The position numbers were made by a program, and so were the translations under genes. The notes beneath the pieces were generated by a model. The model was not told the origin of the DNA. It worked only from the letters and a program-made list of their open reading frames with translations, and searched no databases. A stretch of 64,000 nt of DNA from Methanoculleus oceani. GTDB taxonomy: Archaea; Halobacteriota; Methanomicrobia; Methanomicrobiales; Methanoculleaceae. This document shows, piece after piece, positions 39,232-49,751 of this stretch. The stretch is taken from positions 682,001-746,000 of the forward strand of contig NZ_QFDM01000002.1 in the NCBI RefSeq assembly GCF_023702065.1, read 5' to 3'. How positions within the stretch are numbered: the first letter of the stretch is position 1; the number at the start of each line of letters is the position of its first letter.

Positions 39232-39658
39232 CCCACCGCTTATTGACACGAACGTCCTCGTCTACCTCTTCGATGCGGACACGCCCGATAAGCAGCGCAT
39301 CTCAAAGGACCTCGTTACGGCATGCTGGCGGTCGGAGACGCGTTACTCGGTCTCGGCGCAGAATCTCGCCGAGTTCTCAGTGGTCGTGACCGAGAAGGTC
39401 GCAAACCCGATGCCGGTGGAGGATGTGCAGCGCTTCATTCAGGCCATCCAGGACTTCGACGGCTGGAATGTCGTCGGATATGGCAGCGAGACCATCCTCT
39501 CCGCCCACGAGATCCGGGACCGCCACCATGTGCACTTCTGGGACGCCCTCCTTGCCGCAACGATGATCGAGCATTCTATCGACACGATCATCACCGAGGA
39601 CGCCCACCTCCTGCGCATCCCCGGAATCACGGTCGTCAACCCGTACCGGGAAGGATGA
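39221..39658 (+). CDS. PIN-domain ribonuclease toxin (VapC-like)
   Basis: A 145-residue PIN domain. The acidic metal-binding residues are D9 (PLIDTNVLVYLF), E51 (NLAEFSVV), D108 (FWDALLAA) and the E126-D127 pair (IITEDAHLL), so the active site looks intact. VapC toxins cut tRNA or rRNA and are held inactive by the antitoxin encoded just upstream. It appears to be the only intact toxin-antitoxin system in the window. Confidence 0.88.
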   Translation: MIGNPPLIDTNVLVYLFDADTPDKQRISKDLVTACWRSETRYSVSAQNLAEFSVVVTEKVANPMPVEDVQRFIQAIQDFDGWNVVGYGSETILSAHEIRDRHHVHFWDALLAATMIEHSIDTIITEDAHLLRIPGITVVNPYREG

Positions 39659-39673
39659 TCGGGGAGTCCCGGC

Positions 39674-40375
39674 CTACGGGGCTACCGTCACGGACGGAGA
39701 ACCGGCCGCCCCGCTCTCGTAGACGAGGGTGTTGTAGCGGTACTGGAAGATGTAGACCACCAGAGATACCGCGAGCATAAGGACGGGGAGAAGGAAAATC
39801 CCGATAATGCCCGCGACGAGCCCGATGAGGCCTGTTACGAGGAAGACGAGAGATACCAGGACCATCATGAAGAGCATAAGAACGATCTGGAGGATTACCT
39901 GGGAGAAGATGTACGATCCCCAACCGATCCTCTGGATCTGAGCGAGGACGGCGGGGATGTTGAACGCTTCTCGTAACGATTCCATCTTCGCGAACCGCAC
40001 CGCCGCCATCTGCGCCACAAGCCAGATGAGGATGAGGAGGACGAACGATACGAGAGCGACGATGCCGGCCACGAGGCCGTTCTGCCCGGCCAGGATGCCG
40101 GCGCCTCCCATCAGGCCCATCGCGACGAGGAGCATGAGCCCGATGTAGGCAAGGTATACGACCAGCAATTTCAGGCCGTCGACGAAGAGCCTGCCCCAGC
40201 CGCCGAGGTCCGGCGCCGGCACGTCCCCCCGCATGATGCGCACGAAGTAGCCGTAGATGAGCGGGAAGACGATGGTGAAGACGATGAGCCGGAGCCAGTG
40301 CATCCAGCCTCCCCTGAGGGCGTCCCCTGTGTAATCAAACGAGTCTTCGAGTAACCTCTGGTAGTTTATGGTCAA
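39674..40375 (-). CDS. DUF4013-type membrane protein
   Basis: A protein of about 233 residues with five or six hydrophobic segments. The N-terminus YQRLLEDSFDYTGDALRGGW and the phrase FPLIYGYFVRIMRGD match DUF4013 proteins of methanogens, whose function is unknown. A GGTGAT element four bases before TTG 40375 makes TTG the likely start. It converges on vapC, with 15 bp between the stop codons. Confidence 0.78.
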   Translation of the reverse strand: MTINYQRLLEDSFDYTGDALRGGWMHWLRLIVFTIVFPLIYGYFVRIMRGDVPAPDLGGWGRLFVDGLKLLVVYLAYIGLMLLVAMGLMGGAGILAGQNGLVAGIVALVSFVLLILIWLVAQMAAVRFAKMESLREAFNIPAVLAQIQRIGWGSYIFSQVILQIVLMLFMMVLVSLVFLVTGLIGLVAGIIGIFLLPVLMLAVSLVVYIFQYRYNTLVYESGAAGSPSVTVAP

Positions 40376-40533
40376 TGTATCACCCTGGATCCTCTGTCTT
40401 CTGCGAACCAATCCCAGATAGTGGCACGTGCGGGCCGGACCGATCCGGAGCGAGCCCTCATAGTGGTTATATCAGGCAACTATCCTCTTGAACGCTTCGA
40501 TCCGGCTGGAGGACCATTCGACGAGGTCACGGG

Positions 40534-41643
40534 TTACCCCCGTCGCACCCGCGACTCCCCCACCAGGTACCCCGCATACGGCACCCCCGACGCCCCTCGC
40601 ACCGCGCCGTAGCTCGCCGCCGCTGCCGCGAGAAAGATCACCGGGTAGGTCGTCCGGTCTGCCCACGATAGCCCGGTGAGGGAGAACCAGGCAGCCGCGG
40701 CGGCGGCGATGACGAGCGGGTGGACGAGGTAGATCCCGTAGGAGTGCTCCCCGAAGGACCGGGAGGCGCCCGCAGTCCTCCCCCCTCCCCCATCCAGCCG
40801 CCAGGCCGCGAGGACGAGCGCGGCGATGACCGGGACGTAGTAGAAGGGTTCGAGGATCCGGTAGATGCAGAAGACGGCGAGAGAAGAGCCGGAGAAACTC
40901 CCGTAGTGGAGCACGCTCGCCGCCCACATGCCGCCGAGGAGGACGGCGCCCGCACCGGCCGCGGCGAGCACCCCCGCAGGGGAGAAGGACCGGAGCGCCG
41001 ACCGGCACCGGTCCGTATGCCGGGCGACGTAGATCCCGAGGACGAAGTAGAAGAGGTGCGACGGAAAGAGGCGGATCAGCACCGTGTACCACTCCGGGCC
41101 CACAAACGCTCCCGTGAGATGGGCGCCCACGTTCCAGAGGATCTGGACGAAGAGGAGCGCGAGGAGGAGGAAGAGTGCCGCACCGCCCCGGTCGAACCGG
41201 TCGTAGCCTCTCGCGATCAGTGGAAAGAGGAGGTAGAGCTGGATGATCAGCACGAAGAACCAGAGGTGGTAGGCGGCGTTCCCGATGAGGAGGGCTTCCA
41301 CCACCCTCTCAGGCGTTGGCACGCCGGCGAACCCTATCATCCCCTCCACCGTCACCAGGAGATAGAGAGCGGTGAAGAAGAGGTACGGGAGAAGGATCGT
41401 CCGGGCCCGGCGGCTGTAGAAGTCCGGGAGCGAATACGCGCCGGAATACCGCGCCGCGAGCACCCAGCCGGATATGAAGATGAAGACCGGCACGGCGAAG
41501 TGGGCGAGGACGTAGACGACCACGTTTACGAGGGCGAGCAGGTTCACGCCGGGGATCCGGGTGAAGTTCATGGAGACGTGGACGGCGATCACGGCGAGGG
41601 CAGCAAACCCCCGCAGGTACTCGACCTCAGAAAACCAGACCAC
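40534..41643 (-). CDS. Acyltransferase 3 family membrane protein
   Basis: About 369 residues with roughly ten membrane segments. The family start EVEYLRGFAALAVIAVHVSMN contains the R-G-F-A and catalytic-type H-V-S region. FFVLIIQLYLLFPLIARG and the late EHSYGIYLVHPLVI are also typical. Such enzymes O-acylate exported sugars or lipids. GAGGTG before GTG 41643 supports that start; a longer frame to 41775 has no family sequence. Confidence 0.88.
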   Translation of the reverse strand: MVWFSEVEYLRGFAALAVIAVHVSMNFTRIPGVNLLALVNVVVYVLAHFAVPVFIFISGWVLAARYSGAYSLPDFYSRRARTILLPYLFFTALYLLVTVEGMIGFAGVPTPERVVEALLIGNAAYHLWFFVLIIQLYLLFPLIARGYDRFDRGGAALFLLLALLFVQILWNVGAHLTGAFVGPEWYTVLIRLFPSHLFYFVLGIYVARHTDRCRSALRSFSPAGVLAAAGAGAVLLGGMWAASVLHYGSFSGSSLAVFCIYRILEPFYYVPVIAALVLAAWRLDGGGGRTAGASRSFGEHSYGIYLVHPLVIAAAAAAWFSLTGLSWADRTTYPVIFLAAAAASYGAVRGASGVPYAGYLVGESRVRRG

Positions 41644-41795
41644 CGCAGCCACACCTCTCGATCGCCCGCCGGGCACTACAGGATTGCAGGCAGGTATATA
41701 TGAACCCCTGCCCGACGGCCGCCGGGGGTCACCCGGAAGGGACCGGTCAAGCACTATAATACCGGAAGACACCATCTATCAGGAGAGGGAGTCCC

Positions 41796-42245
41796 ATGCA
41801 GTACTCGGAAGGACAGGTCGGCAGGGTCTTTACCGTCAGGATCGACGACGGGGAGGACTTCATCAGGGAGATCCAGCGTTTTGTAACGGCGATGAACATC
41901 CAGAGCGGCATGATCCACTTTCTCGGCGCTGTACGGTCCGCGAAAGTCGTGACGGGGCCAAAGGAGCCCGTCATCCCGCCGGTCCCCCGGCGCGAAGAGA
42001 TCTTCGGGGGCTGGGAACTCCTCGGGTTCGCCACCATCTACCCGGGAGAGGAGGAGCCGTCCATCCATATCCACACGGTGGCAGGGAAAGGAATAAGGTC
42101 GCTTGCCGGGTGCCTCCGGGAGAAGGCGGAGGTCTACCTGGTGATCGAGGCGATCGTCACGGAGTTCGTCGGCATCTCCGCACGACGGCTCCCCGACGAG
42201 AAGACCGGCGTCAGCCTCCCGGTCTTCGACCGGACACTCCCATGA
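41796..42245 (+). CDS. PPC/DUF296 domain protein
   Basis: A 149-residue protein with the PPC fold found in plant AT-hook proteins and alone in prokaryotes. GEDFIREIQRFVTAMNIQSG, HFLGAVRSAKVV and the metal-site-like HIHTVAGKG are visible. Prokaryotic members form trimers and may bind metal; function is unknown. Its stop overlaps the next start as ATGA. Confidence 0.85.
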   Translation: MQYSEGQVGRVFTVRIDDGEDFIREIQRFVTAMNIQSGMIHFLGAVRSAKVVTGPKEPVIPPVPRREEIFGGWELLGFATIYPGEEEPSIHIHTVAGKGIRSLAGCLREKAEVYLVIEAIVTEFVGISARRLPDEKTGVSLPVFDRTLP

Positions 42246-44062
42246 CCGGCCAGCCGGAGTTCCTCCCCATGTCGATGGAGGAGGCGGAGCGGCTCGGCAT
42301 CGACCGGTTCGACGTCGTCCTGGTCACCGGCGACGCCTACGTCGACCACCCCTCCTTCGGGACCGCACTGATCGGGCGGGTGCTCGTCGACGCCGGCTAC
42401 GCGGTCGGCGTCATCGCCCAGCCCGAGTGGCGGGGTGACACCGACTTCCGGCGCCTCGGAGAGCCCCGGCTCTTCTTCTCGGTCTCGGCCGGGAACGTCG
42501 ACTCGATGGTGAACGCCTTCACGCCGAACCTGAAGCGCCGGCACTCAGACGTCTACTCGCCCGGAGGGAGGCTGCTGCGGCCCGACCGGGCGACCCTGGT
42601 CTACACCGACCGGGTCCACGCCCTCTTCCCAAAGACTCCCGTCGTCATCGGCGGGATCGAGGCGAGCCTCCGGCGCTTCGCCCACTACGACTACTGGTCC
42701 GATTCGGTCCGGCAGGCCATCCTCGCCGACGCCCCGGCCGACCTCCTCGTCTTCGGCATGGGCGAGCGCCAGGTGGTCGCGATCGCGGACCGGCTCGCCG
42801 CCGGCGAAGCCGCAGGCACCCTCACCGATATCCCCGGCACAGCCTACCGGGTCGACCTGAAGACCTGGCGGAGCATGGATCATACGGGGTACGTCGTCCT
42901 CCCCGGCTACGCGGAGGTGAAAGAGGACCGCTACGCCTACGCCAGGGCGTTTGCGCTCCACTATACCGAGCAGGACCCGCTGCGGGGTAGGAGAGTGGCC
43001 CAGCCACACCCGAAGACCGTCGTCGTCCAGAACCCGCCGGCGATGCCGCTCTCGGGGGATGAACTCGACCGGATCTACGAACTCCCCTACGCACGGAGAG
43101 CCCACCCCTCCTACACCGAGCCGGTCCCGGCCCTCGAACCGGTCAGGTTCTCGGTCGTCAGCCACCGGGGGTGTTTTGGGTCCTGCTCGTTCTGCGCCCT
43201 CACCCACCACCAGGGACGGATCGTCCAGAGCCGGAGCATCGACTCGATCGTCCGGGAGGTGGAGCGGATGGCGGCGATGTCGGAGTTTGCGGGCGTCGTC
43301 CAGGACGTCGGTGGGCCGACGGCGAACATGTACGGCATCCACTGCGGCCGGTGGGAGACCGCCGGCACCTGCCCCGACCGGCGCTGCATCGACTGCCCCG
43401 CGCTCGACCGCAGCCACGAGGAGCAACTCCGCCTGCTCCGGCGCATCAGCGAGATTCCGGGCGTAAAACGGGTCTTCATCGCGTCCGGCATCCGCTACGA
43501 CCTGATCCCTCCGGAGGACCGGGAGTATCTCGCCGGGGTCTGCGAGCGCCACGTCTCCGGGCACCTCAAGGTCGCCCCCGAACACGTCTCGAAACGGGTC
43601 TCTGCATGCATGGGAAAACCGCCCCGCGAGGCCTTCGATGCCTTCAGGGATCGGTTCGAGGCCCTCCAGGCAGGGAAGCAGAAGCGGCAGTACCTCGTCC
43701 CCTACTTTATGTCCGGCCACCCGGGCTGCACGATAGAAGATATGGTCGAACTCGCCGAGTACGTCCGGGACACCAATCTCTACACCGAACAGGTCCAGGA
43801 CTTCACGCCGACACCGATGAGCATCTCGACGACCATCTACCACACCGGGCTCGACCCCTTCACCCTCGAGGAGGTCTACGTCCCGAAGGGGCGGGAGAAG
43901 CGGGTCCAGCGGGCCCTCATGCACTACCGGGACCCGGAGAACTACGCCCTGGTCTGCGAGGGGCTCCGCGCGGCCGGGAGGGAGGACCTCATCGGGAGTG
44001 CGTGGCGGTGCCTTGTCCCGGCGAAAAGAGGCGCTGCGAAGAGAAAGGGGCGGACGAAATAG
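42242..44062 (+). CDS. YgiQ-type radical SAM protein (UPF0313)
   Basis: A 606-residue member of the UPF0313 radical SAM family. The N-terminal domain (LPMSMEEAERLGIDRFDVVL, VTGDAYVDHPSFGTALIGRV) is followed by the radical SAM motif C-FGS-C-SF-C in HRGCFGSCSFCALTHHQGR near residue 310, then GVVQDVGGPTANMYG and HLKVAPEHVS, all family hallmarks. Arg- and Lys-rich C-terminal tail. The substrate is unknown. ATG 42242 overlaps the DUF296 stop, so the two are coupled. Confidence 0.93.
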   Translation: MTGQPEFLPMSMEEAERLGIDRFDVVLVTGDAYVDHPSFGTALIGRVLVDAGYAVGVIAQPEWRGDTDFRRLGEPRLFFSVSAGNVDSMVNAFTPNLKRRHSDVYSPGGRLLRPDRATLVYTDRVHALFPKTPVVIGGIEASLRRFAHYDYWSDSVRQAILADAPADLLVFGMGERQVVAIADRLAAGEAAGTLTDIPGTAYRVDLKTWRSMDHTGYVVLPGYAEVKEDRYAYARAFALHYTEQDPLRGRRVAQPHPKTVVVQNPPAMPLSGDELDRIYELPYARRAHPSYTEPVPALEPVRFSVVSHRGCFGSCSFCALTHHQGRIVQSRSIDSIVREVERMAAMSEFAGVVQDVGGPTANMYGIHCGRWETAGTCPDRRCIDCPALDRSHEEQLRLLRRISEIPGVKRVFIASGIRYDLIPPEDREYLAGVCERHVSGHLKVAPEHVSKRVSACMGKPPREAFDAFRDRFEALQAGKQKRQYLVPYFMSGHPGCTIEDMVELAEYVRDTNLYTEQVQDFTPTPMSISTTIYHTGLDPFTLEEVYVPKGREKRVQRALMHYRDPENYALVCEGLRAAGREDLIGSAWRCLVPAKRGAAKRKGRTK

Positions 44063-44065
44063 AGA

Positions 44066-44215
44066 TTATCTCCCCAGGATAGAGCCCGCGGCAAACCCGG
44101 CAGCCACCGCGATGGCCCGGCTCGGGATCCGGGGGATCACGAACATCGTCACCGCCAGGGAGACCGCGGTGTTGGCCGTCGTCCCGGGGGTGACGACGGC
44201 ATCGAGCGTCCGCAT
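44066..44215 (-). CDS. Possible small membrane protein
   Basis: A 49-residue frame from ATG 44215 with a hydrophobic span (AVSLAVTMFVIPRIPSRAIA, VAAGFAAGSILG). It ends 3 bp from the convergent ygiQ-like gene. No clear ribosome binding site and no recognised family, so it may not be real. Confidence 0.3.
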   Translation of the reverse strand: MRTLDAVVTPGTTANTAVSLAVTMFVIPRIPSRAIAVAAGFAAGSILGR

Positions 44216-44368
44216 CGTGCAGGAGCGCCATTCACGGGGAGGTGGCGACGAGGGGAGCACGAACCTCCCGGCAAGATCGCTCGCCGCCTGCATGGCCGTC
44301 GACCGCCACTCTCCCACTTCCGTTACTCTTCGCCCGCAGGGCATAATAACAGGGTGTGGCCCCGCGTA

Positions 44369-44665
44369 CTACTTATTTTTATGGCCGATCATATCGGCGA
44401 ACTGCTCCCGGATCCGGCGCATTCGGTTCCGGTGGCAGAAGGGGCAGAGGGCTTCGAAGTTCCCGAGCGTGTGGGAACCGCCGCAGATCGCCGGCTCCCG
44501 GAGGTCGAAATGCGTTGCGTCGGAACTGAGCGGGGCGTTGCATCCGGCGCACCGGTGGCACTGCCGTTCGAGGACGGTCTGCATGGCTTCGTCCGTGATG
44601 TATGCCCCCGAAATAAGCGCATCGTCACCATGCGCCGCTACCGATGCTCCGCGCTCGCTTACCAC
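44369..44665 (-). CDS. HNH-type nuclease domain protein
   Basis: A 98-residue protein. RQCHRCAGCNAPLSSDATHF and ICGGSHTLGNFEALCPFCHR give two CxxC zinc knuckles and the H-N-H core (HFD, N, CH). These small standalone HNH proteins cut DNA in various settings. The start is uncertain (ATG 44665 or the one at 44587). 44666-44953 downstream in coordinates contains only AT-rich spacer with promoter-like TTAATTTT near 44675. Confidence 0.7.
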   Translation of the reverse strand: MVSERGASVAAHGDDALISGAYITDEAMQTVLERQCHRCAGCNAPLSSDATHFDLREPAICGGSHTLGNFEALCPFCHRNRMRRIREQFADMIGHKNK

Positions 44666-44953
44666 CCGGAGAAATTAATTTTCCGGATGATAAACCTTTT
44701 GGCAGCAGGCAGACAGCGAACCGGGATATCAGGACCAACAGGGAGATTTGCACCGCTAAAAATCCATTAAAAATGCAATAACGGCTTCCTGCGGCACTTC
44801 TAACGACGGCAAAAACCCCCGCTTCGCGAACAATTCCAAAAGAGCGATCTCCGGAGAACAAGCCCGGGAAATGGGCGCAAGAACGCCGGAACCGGGGGGA
44901 TTCCCGCGAAATAAAGGAAAAACCTATTACTTTGCGACAGAAAATGCATCGGT

Positions 44954-45643
44954 ATGCATTACGAGATTACCGGAGACAACCTGCAGATGGTGACCCTCCG
45001 TCTCGCCCAGGGCGAGAGCATCTGCGCCGAGGCCGGCGCCATGGTCAACATGAGCGGGAACATGCAGATGACCACCAACATGAAGGGCGGGCTCTTCAAG
45101 GGATTGAAAAGGATGGTATCCGGCGAAGGGCTCTTCATGACCGAGTTCACCCCAGAGGGCGGGGACGGGTTCGTCTCCTTCGCCGGGAACATCCCGGGGA
45201 AGATCTTCGCGCTGAACCTCGCAGACAGTGAGTTCATCGCCCAGAAGGACGCGTTCCTCTGTTCCGAACAGGGCGTCGACCTCGATATCGTATTCACGAA
45301 GAAACTCCGGTCGGGCTTCTTCGGCGGTGAGGGATTCATCCTGCAGCGGCTCTCCGGCAGGGGGGCGGTGTTCCTCCACTGCTGCGGGGACATCATGGAG
45401 ATGACGCTTGCGCCCGGCGAGGTGGTCAGGGTGGAGACGGGCCTCGTGGTCGGGTTCGAGAGCACCGTCGACTACAGCATCGCGCTCGCCGGCGGCGTGA
45501 AGACCGTCTTCTTCGGCGGCGAGGGCCTCTTCCTGACCACGCTGACCGGACCGGGCCGTGTCGTCCTGCAGTCCATGGATATCGCAAAACTCGCGAGCGC
45601 CCTGATGCCCTACCTCCCCGTCCAGAACTCGTCGGGACGGTGA
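44954..45643 (+). CDS. AIM24/TIGR00266 family protein
   Basis: A 229-residue protein of the AIM24 beta-sandwich family. Evidence is the repeated pattern IPGKIFALNLADSEFIAQKD, AFLCSEQGVDLD, SGFFGGEGFILQRLSGRGAV and VKTVFFGGEGLFLTTLTGPG. Family members occur in all domains and form trimers; mitochondrial AIM24 affects membrane organisation, while the prokaryotic role is unknown. It stands as a single gene. Confidence 0.88.
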   Translation: MHYEITGDNLQMVTLRLAQGESICAEAGAMVNMSGNMQMTTNMKGGLFKGLKRMVSGEGLFMTEFTPEGGDGFVSFAGNIPGKIFALNLADSEFIAQKDAFLCSEQGVDLDIVFTKKLRSGFFGGEGFILQRLSGRGAVFLHCCGDIMEMTLAPGEVVRVETGLVVGFESTVDYSIALAGGVKTVFFGGEGLFLTTLTGPGRVVLQSMDIAKLASALMPYLPVQNSSGR

Positions 45644-45838
45644 ACTACCCTACCCTTACGGATGGGGCTTCCTGCTTCATCCCCCTCCCCGGCGGGAGCG
45701 AGCCGTCCAGGGTGAAAGCGTACGGTCCCGAAGGTGGGGCGCCGCTTCCATCCCCCCGTACGAAGGGAGCCTTCTCGTTCATGACCCACGAGCCCCGCAG
45801 AGGTAACCTGATAGTCCACGGCGTCGCAGGAGTACCTG

Positions 45839-46858
45839 ATGAACCTCGTCATGGTCGTGCACGGCCCCGAGGCCTTCGATGCCGGGGACGTCGAACGGTT
45901 GATCGGGCTCCTCTCCCCGCGGCAGATCCTTGTCGCGGGGGTGATGGCCCGGACCGCCGCCGAGGAGTCCGGGCTCCCGGTCGTCTGCACGGACGAGCGG
46001 CCGAGCGTGGTCCTCGCCGCCCTCTCCGGGCGGGCGTGCCTGGTCAACCGGGGGAAGACCCCGAAATCCGGGCGGATATTCGGCGAGGTTGTCGCCGGCC
46101 GGCTCCCGGGGCTCGTCCACGTGGAGACCTCGAGCGAAACCGTCTATCGCTGGAACCGTGGCGACGAGAGCCTCGCGGAGGAGATTGTCAGGCGGACAGA
46201 GTACGCTCTCGTTCACGCAAAGAGCACCGGCGCCCGGTGTGAAGGGGTGCGGGAGGTCCGGGGGTGCATCCCGGGGGAGGCGGTCTTCGTGAACGGGATC
46301 GTGATCGGGACAGCGACGGCGGAGACGGTCGTCCTCTCCTCACGAGACGGGGGACTCCGGGCCGTCTCCGGCCTCGACCCGAAACCCCACGGGTTTGAGA
46401 AACTCCTCCGGGCGGGCCTCCCGGACCTCGATGCGGCCTGGTGCAAGAGCGGGCCGGTGCGGACGAAACCCCCCCGGCAGGCCGGGCGCGCCTCCCGCGG
46501 GGGCCGGATCGCGGTCATCGACCACTGCGGCCACACCCTCTACCAGGAGATCGGGGAGGATGTCTGCGGCGTCCTCGCCGTCGGCGACGACACCACCGCC
46601 GTCTGCGGCCACATCTGCTCTCATGCAGGCATCCCCGTCTTCGGGGTGGTCGACGGGGACGCCGACGCCATCGTGGAGCCCGGGTATGCTCCGGGGTCGG
46701 TGGTGGTCGAGGTCGTCGACGGACGGGACGACGACATCGGCAGGGAACTTGCGGCCGTCCGGGACCTCGATGCCGCCCGCTGGGAGGAATGGGTCGAGGA
46801 GACGCTCCGTATCCTCGCCGGAAGGGTTCGGATCGTCCTCGACCTCCGTGGAGAATAA
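45839..46858 (+). CDS. Methanogen conserved protein, DUF2117-like
   Basis: A 339-residue cytoplasmic protein. The N-terminal half resembles an alpha/beta fold (MVVHGPEAFDAGDVERLIGL, LSPRQILVAGVMARTAAEES). The C-terminal half has IAVIDHCGHTLYQEIGEDVC, GVLAVGDDTTAVCGHICSHA and GIPVFGVVDGDADAIVEPGY, with conserved-looking Cys and His that could bind metal. I recall such proteins as DUF2117, found mainly in methanogens; the function is unknown. It is three bases upstream of nreA and probably co-transcribed. Confidence 0.75.
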   Translation: MNLVMVVHGPEAFDAGDVERLIGLLSPRQILVAGVMARTAAEESGLPVVCTDERPSVVLAALSGRACLVNRGKTPKSGRIFGEVVAGRLPGLVHVETSSETVYRWNRGDESLAEEIVRRTEYALVHAKSTGARCEGVREVRGCIPGEAVFVNGIVIGTATAETVVLSSRDGGLRAVSGLDPKPHGFEKLLRAGLPDLDAAWCKSGPVRTKPPRQAGRASRGGRIAVIDHCGHTLYQEIGEDVCGVLAVGDDTTAVCGHICSHAGIPVFGVVDGDADAIVEPGYAPGSVVVEVVDGRDDDIGRELAAVRDLDAARWEEWVEETLRILAGRVRIVLDLRGE

Positions 46859-46861
46859 CGC

Positions 46862-48004
46862 ATGCAATGCGCCGAGTGTAAGGGGAGGGGGTTCTGCGGC
46901 CTCGAACGCTGCCCGATCATGAGCAGGTTCTACGCCCGGCTCCCGGTCCGGCCGAGCGACCGCTACCAGGGAGCCGCGCCGTCGGTCTTCGTAGGGAGTT
47001 ACGGCTACCCGAAGGTGGCGGGGGGCCCGCTGATGATCGACGACGCCGACCACCCGCCGGACTGGGTAGCCAGAGGCCTTCAGATCGACGATATCGTGGG
47101 GCTCCGGGCCCGGACGATACGCGGCGCCGGCGAGGCGAAGGGGCTTGCCGGGAGCATCCAGGAGATCGCGCTCTCGAGCCAGCCGCTCGACGTGGAGGTG
47201 CGCTTTACAAAACCCGTCTCCTTCGACCTCCGGTTCGACGGGACGATCGCCCCCGTCGGGCTCACCGGCGCCATCAAAAAGATGGACGTCCTCGGGAACG
47301 CCCGGGTGGACCGGGCGGTAGACCGGGCGACGTCCGATACCGACCTCTCCGCCACCGATGCCTGCGAGATCCTCAACGCCTCGGGCACCGACGTCTACCG
47401 GATCACCCAGCTCCTCACCGCCGGCCTCCTCGGGAAGAAGCGGCACGTCGTCCCCACCCGGTGGGCGATCACGGCGGTCGACGACACGGTCTCGAAACGG
47501 CTCAGGAAGAAGATCGCCCGGTATCCGCCGCTGAATGAGATCCAGGTCTTCTCAGCCTCGCTCTACGGGAACCACATCGTCTGCCTCCTCGTCCCCGGGG
47601 ACTGGAAGTTCGAGATGATCGAGGTCTGGGGGAAGCAGTCGCTCTGGGGCGGCGGGAGCGAGACGATCGCACGCGATGGCGAAGGGCTCACCAAATCCGG
47701 CTACTCGCCGCTCGCGGGAGCCTACTACTCGGCACGTCTCGCGGTCGCGGAGTACCTGGAGAGCGTACGCCGCTCATCAAGGGTGCTTGTGCTCAGAAAC
47801 GTCACGAGCGAGTACTGGGCGCCGCTCGGCACCTGGGTTGTCCGGGAGGCGACGCGGAACGCCATGCAGGGGGGGAAGACCCCGTGTGCCGACCTCAAGC
47901 AGGCGATCGACCTCGCCTCCCGGCTCATCGGCTTTGACCGCTGGCGTCCCCACAGCCGGCTCATCCCGGAACTCACGACACAGAAGACGCTCTTTGAATT
48001 TTAG
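46862..48004 (+). CDS. nreA: Archaeal DNA repair protein NreA
   Basis: The 380-residue protein matches the archaeal Nre family, which protects against DNA damage (mitomycin C). The N-terminal Cys-rich [18 protein letters not shown] suggests a zinc site. [18 protein letters not shown] and [20 protein letters not shown] are family blocks. The last residues QKTLFEF form a PCNA-interacting (PIP) motif. It overlaps the end of the convergent DNA ligase gene by four bases; the pairing of two PCNA-linked repair proteins is notable. Confidence 0.93.
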   Translation: MQCAECKGRGFCGLERCPIMSRFYARLPVRPSDRYQGAAPSVFVGSYGYPKVAGGPLMIDDADHPPDWVARGLQIDDIVGLRARTIRGAGEAKGLAGSIQEIALSSQPLDVEVRFTKPVSFDLRFDGTIAPVGLTGAIKKMDVLGNARVDRAVDRATSDTDLSATDACEILNASGTDVYRITQLLTAGLLGKKRHVVPTRWAITAVDDTVSKRLRKKIARYPPLNEIQVFSASLYGNHIVCLLVPGDWKFEMIEVWGKQSLWGGGSETIARDGEGLTKSGYSPLAGAYYSARLAVAEYLESVRRSSRVLVLRNVTSEYWAPLGTWVVREATRNAMQGGKTPCADLKQAIDLASRLIGFDRWRPHSRLIPELTTQKTLFEF

Positions 48005-49653
48005 AAGGAATCCTGCCCGTTCTTCTGCAGGCGGTAGCGCTCGACGAGCGAGTCAAGGGTCTCGGCCTCGTCGACGCTCTTGTCCTCGCGCACCCGGACG
48101 AACCGCGGGAACCGGAGCGCGTAACCGCTCTCGTAGTTAGGGCTCGTCTGGATCTCGGAGTAGCCCACCTCGAAGACCACCTCCGGCTCGAACGTCACCT
48201 CTTTTCCGGAACGGGCGATCACCCTGTCCTTGAAGAGGGCATAAAGTTCGGCGAGCACCTCGTCCGTGATCCCGGTCGCCACCTTCCCCACGGGGAGGAG
48301 CCTGCCCTGGTCCTGCACCGCGAGCAGGAACGAGCCGAACGTCCCGGCCCTCCGGCCTTCGCCCCACTCGGCCCCGACGACCGCGAGGTCGAGGGTCTCG
48401 ACCCCGGGTTTCACCTTCACCCAGAGGCGGCCCCGGACGCCGGGGGTGTAGGGCGAGTCGGGAACCTTCACCATGACGCCCTCGTGCCCGAGGGCGAGGG
48501 CTTCGGCGTAGATCGCCTCCGCCGCGGCCGCGTCGCCGACCAGAAACTGTGGGGCAACGTATGCGCGAAGGACCTCATCGAGGAGTTTGCGCCGTTCTGC
48601 GAGCGATCTATCCATCAGCGTCTCACCGTCCAGGTAGAGGATATCGAAGATCCTCGGCACGAGCTCGATCTTCTCCATCATCGAGTCAATCTCGTGCTTG
48701 CGCCGGAACCGCCGGATCACATACTGGAACGGCATGGGCCTCCCGTCGCGGACGGCGACCGCCTCCCCGTCCAGGATCACGTCATGATCCGTGGCATCCG
48801 TAAGAAGTTTCGCGATGTCGGGAAGGCTCCCCGTGACCTCCTCCAGTTTTCGCGAGTAGATCCGGGAGACGCCGCCCACCTTGTGGAACTGGAACCTGCT
48901 CCCGTCGTACTTGTACTCGACCGCCACCTCGCCGTGATCCTCAAGTTGCGCGGCGATGGTGCCCGCCTGCGCGAGCATCATCTTCACCGGCCGGAAGGGC
49001 TCGATCGTCACGCGGGAGAGTTCTTCGGGGTCCCGCCGGGCGAGGAGAGCCACCTCCCCGAGGTCGTTCATCGCCTGGTGGGCATGCTCGACCAGGCGGA
49101 CGTCGACCTCGAAGGCCCGCGCAACGGCATCGCGGACGTTCCCCTCGCCCATGCCGATCCGGAGCTCCTCGAGCATCAGCCGTGCGAGATACCGTCCCTC
49201 CAGCGGGCGGGCGTTGCCGAAAAGACCCTGTGCCACGCGAAGTTTCTCCCGCTGCGACCGCTGCCCTTCGGCGGCCGCCATCCGCTCGAACTCCCGGTAG
49301 ACCTCGAGGAGATCGAGCTCCTGGATGAAGAACGACGTCTGCTCTTTCTTTGCAAGGAGTCCCTCGACGGCGAGGCCGGCGTCGCCGGTCGCGTTGATCG
49401 CCTCGCGGACGGTCTCCCTCTTCGTCCCGACGACATAGGCCACGGCTTCGTAGAGGAGGTTCGGGCCCACGCCGAGTTTTTTGGTGCTCCAGTCGGGAAA
49501 GACCCTGCCCATGACGAACCGGACGAAGACGGGGAGCTCCTCGTCGTCGAGCCGGGGGAGGACGGCGGCGACCTGCTCGATCATATCGAGGCGCCCGGGG
49601 GTCCCTTCAAGGTGCTCGCAGACGCGGGCGAACTCCAGAAACTGCATACCCAT
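48001..49653 (-). CDS. ATP-dependent DNA ligase
   Basis: A 550-residue ligase of the archaeal Lig family that seals nicks in replication and repair. The N-terminal helical DNA-binding domain is followed by the adenylation motif [11 protein letters not shown] with the nucleotide-accepting Lys near residue 245, [35 protein letters not shown] and the OB-fold part [20 protein letters not shown]. Start ATG 49653 or the one two codons later. Confidence 0.96.
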   Translation of the reverse strand: MGMQFLEFARVCEHLEGTPGRLDMIEQVAAVLPRLDDEELPVFVRFVMGRVFPDWSTKKLGVGPNLLYEAVAYVVGTKRETVREAINATGDAGLAVEGLLAKKEQTSFFIQELDLLEVYREFERMAAAEGQRSQREKLRVAQGLFGNARPLEGRYLARLMLEELRIGMGEGNVRDAVARAFEVDVRLVEHAHQAMNDLGEVALLARRDPEELSRVTIEPFRPVKMMLAQAGTIAAQLEDHGEVAVEYKYDGSRFQFHKVGGVSRIYSRKLEEVTGSLPDIAKLLTDATDHDVILDGEAVAVRDGRPMPFQYVIRRFRRKHEIDSMMEKIELVPRIFDILYLDGETLMDRSLAERRKLLDEVLRAYVAPQFLVGDAAAAEAIYAEALALGHEGVMVKVPDSPYTPGVRGRLWVKVKPGVETLDLAVVGAEWGEGRRAGTFGSFLLAVQDQGRLLPVGKVATGITDEVLAELYALFKDRVIARSGKEVTFEPEVVFEVGYSEIQTSPNYESGYALRFPRFVRVREDKSVDEAETLDSLVERYRLQKNGQDSF

Positions 49654-49751
49654 AATCTCCTGAAGTATTTCCCGGCGGGGTCAATCAACCCTTCTGTTCG
49701 GCCGCGGCCGGTTCGGCACGATTGATGTGGGAGCACCGCTCACCCCTATAC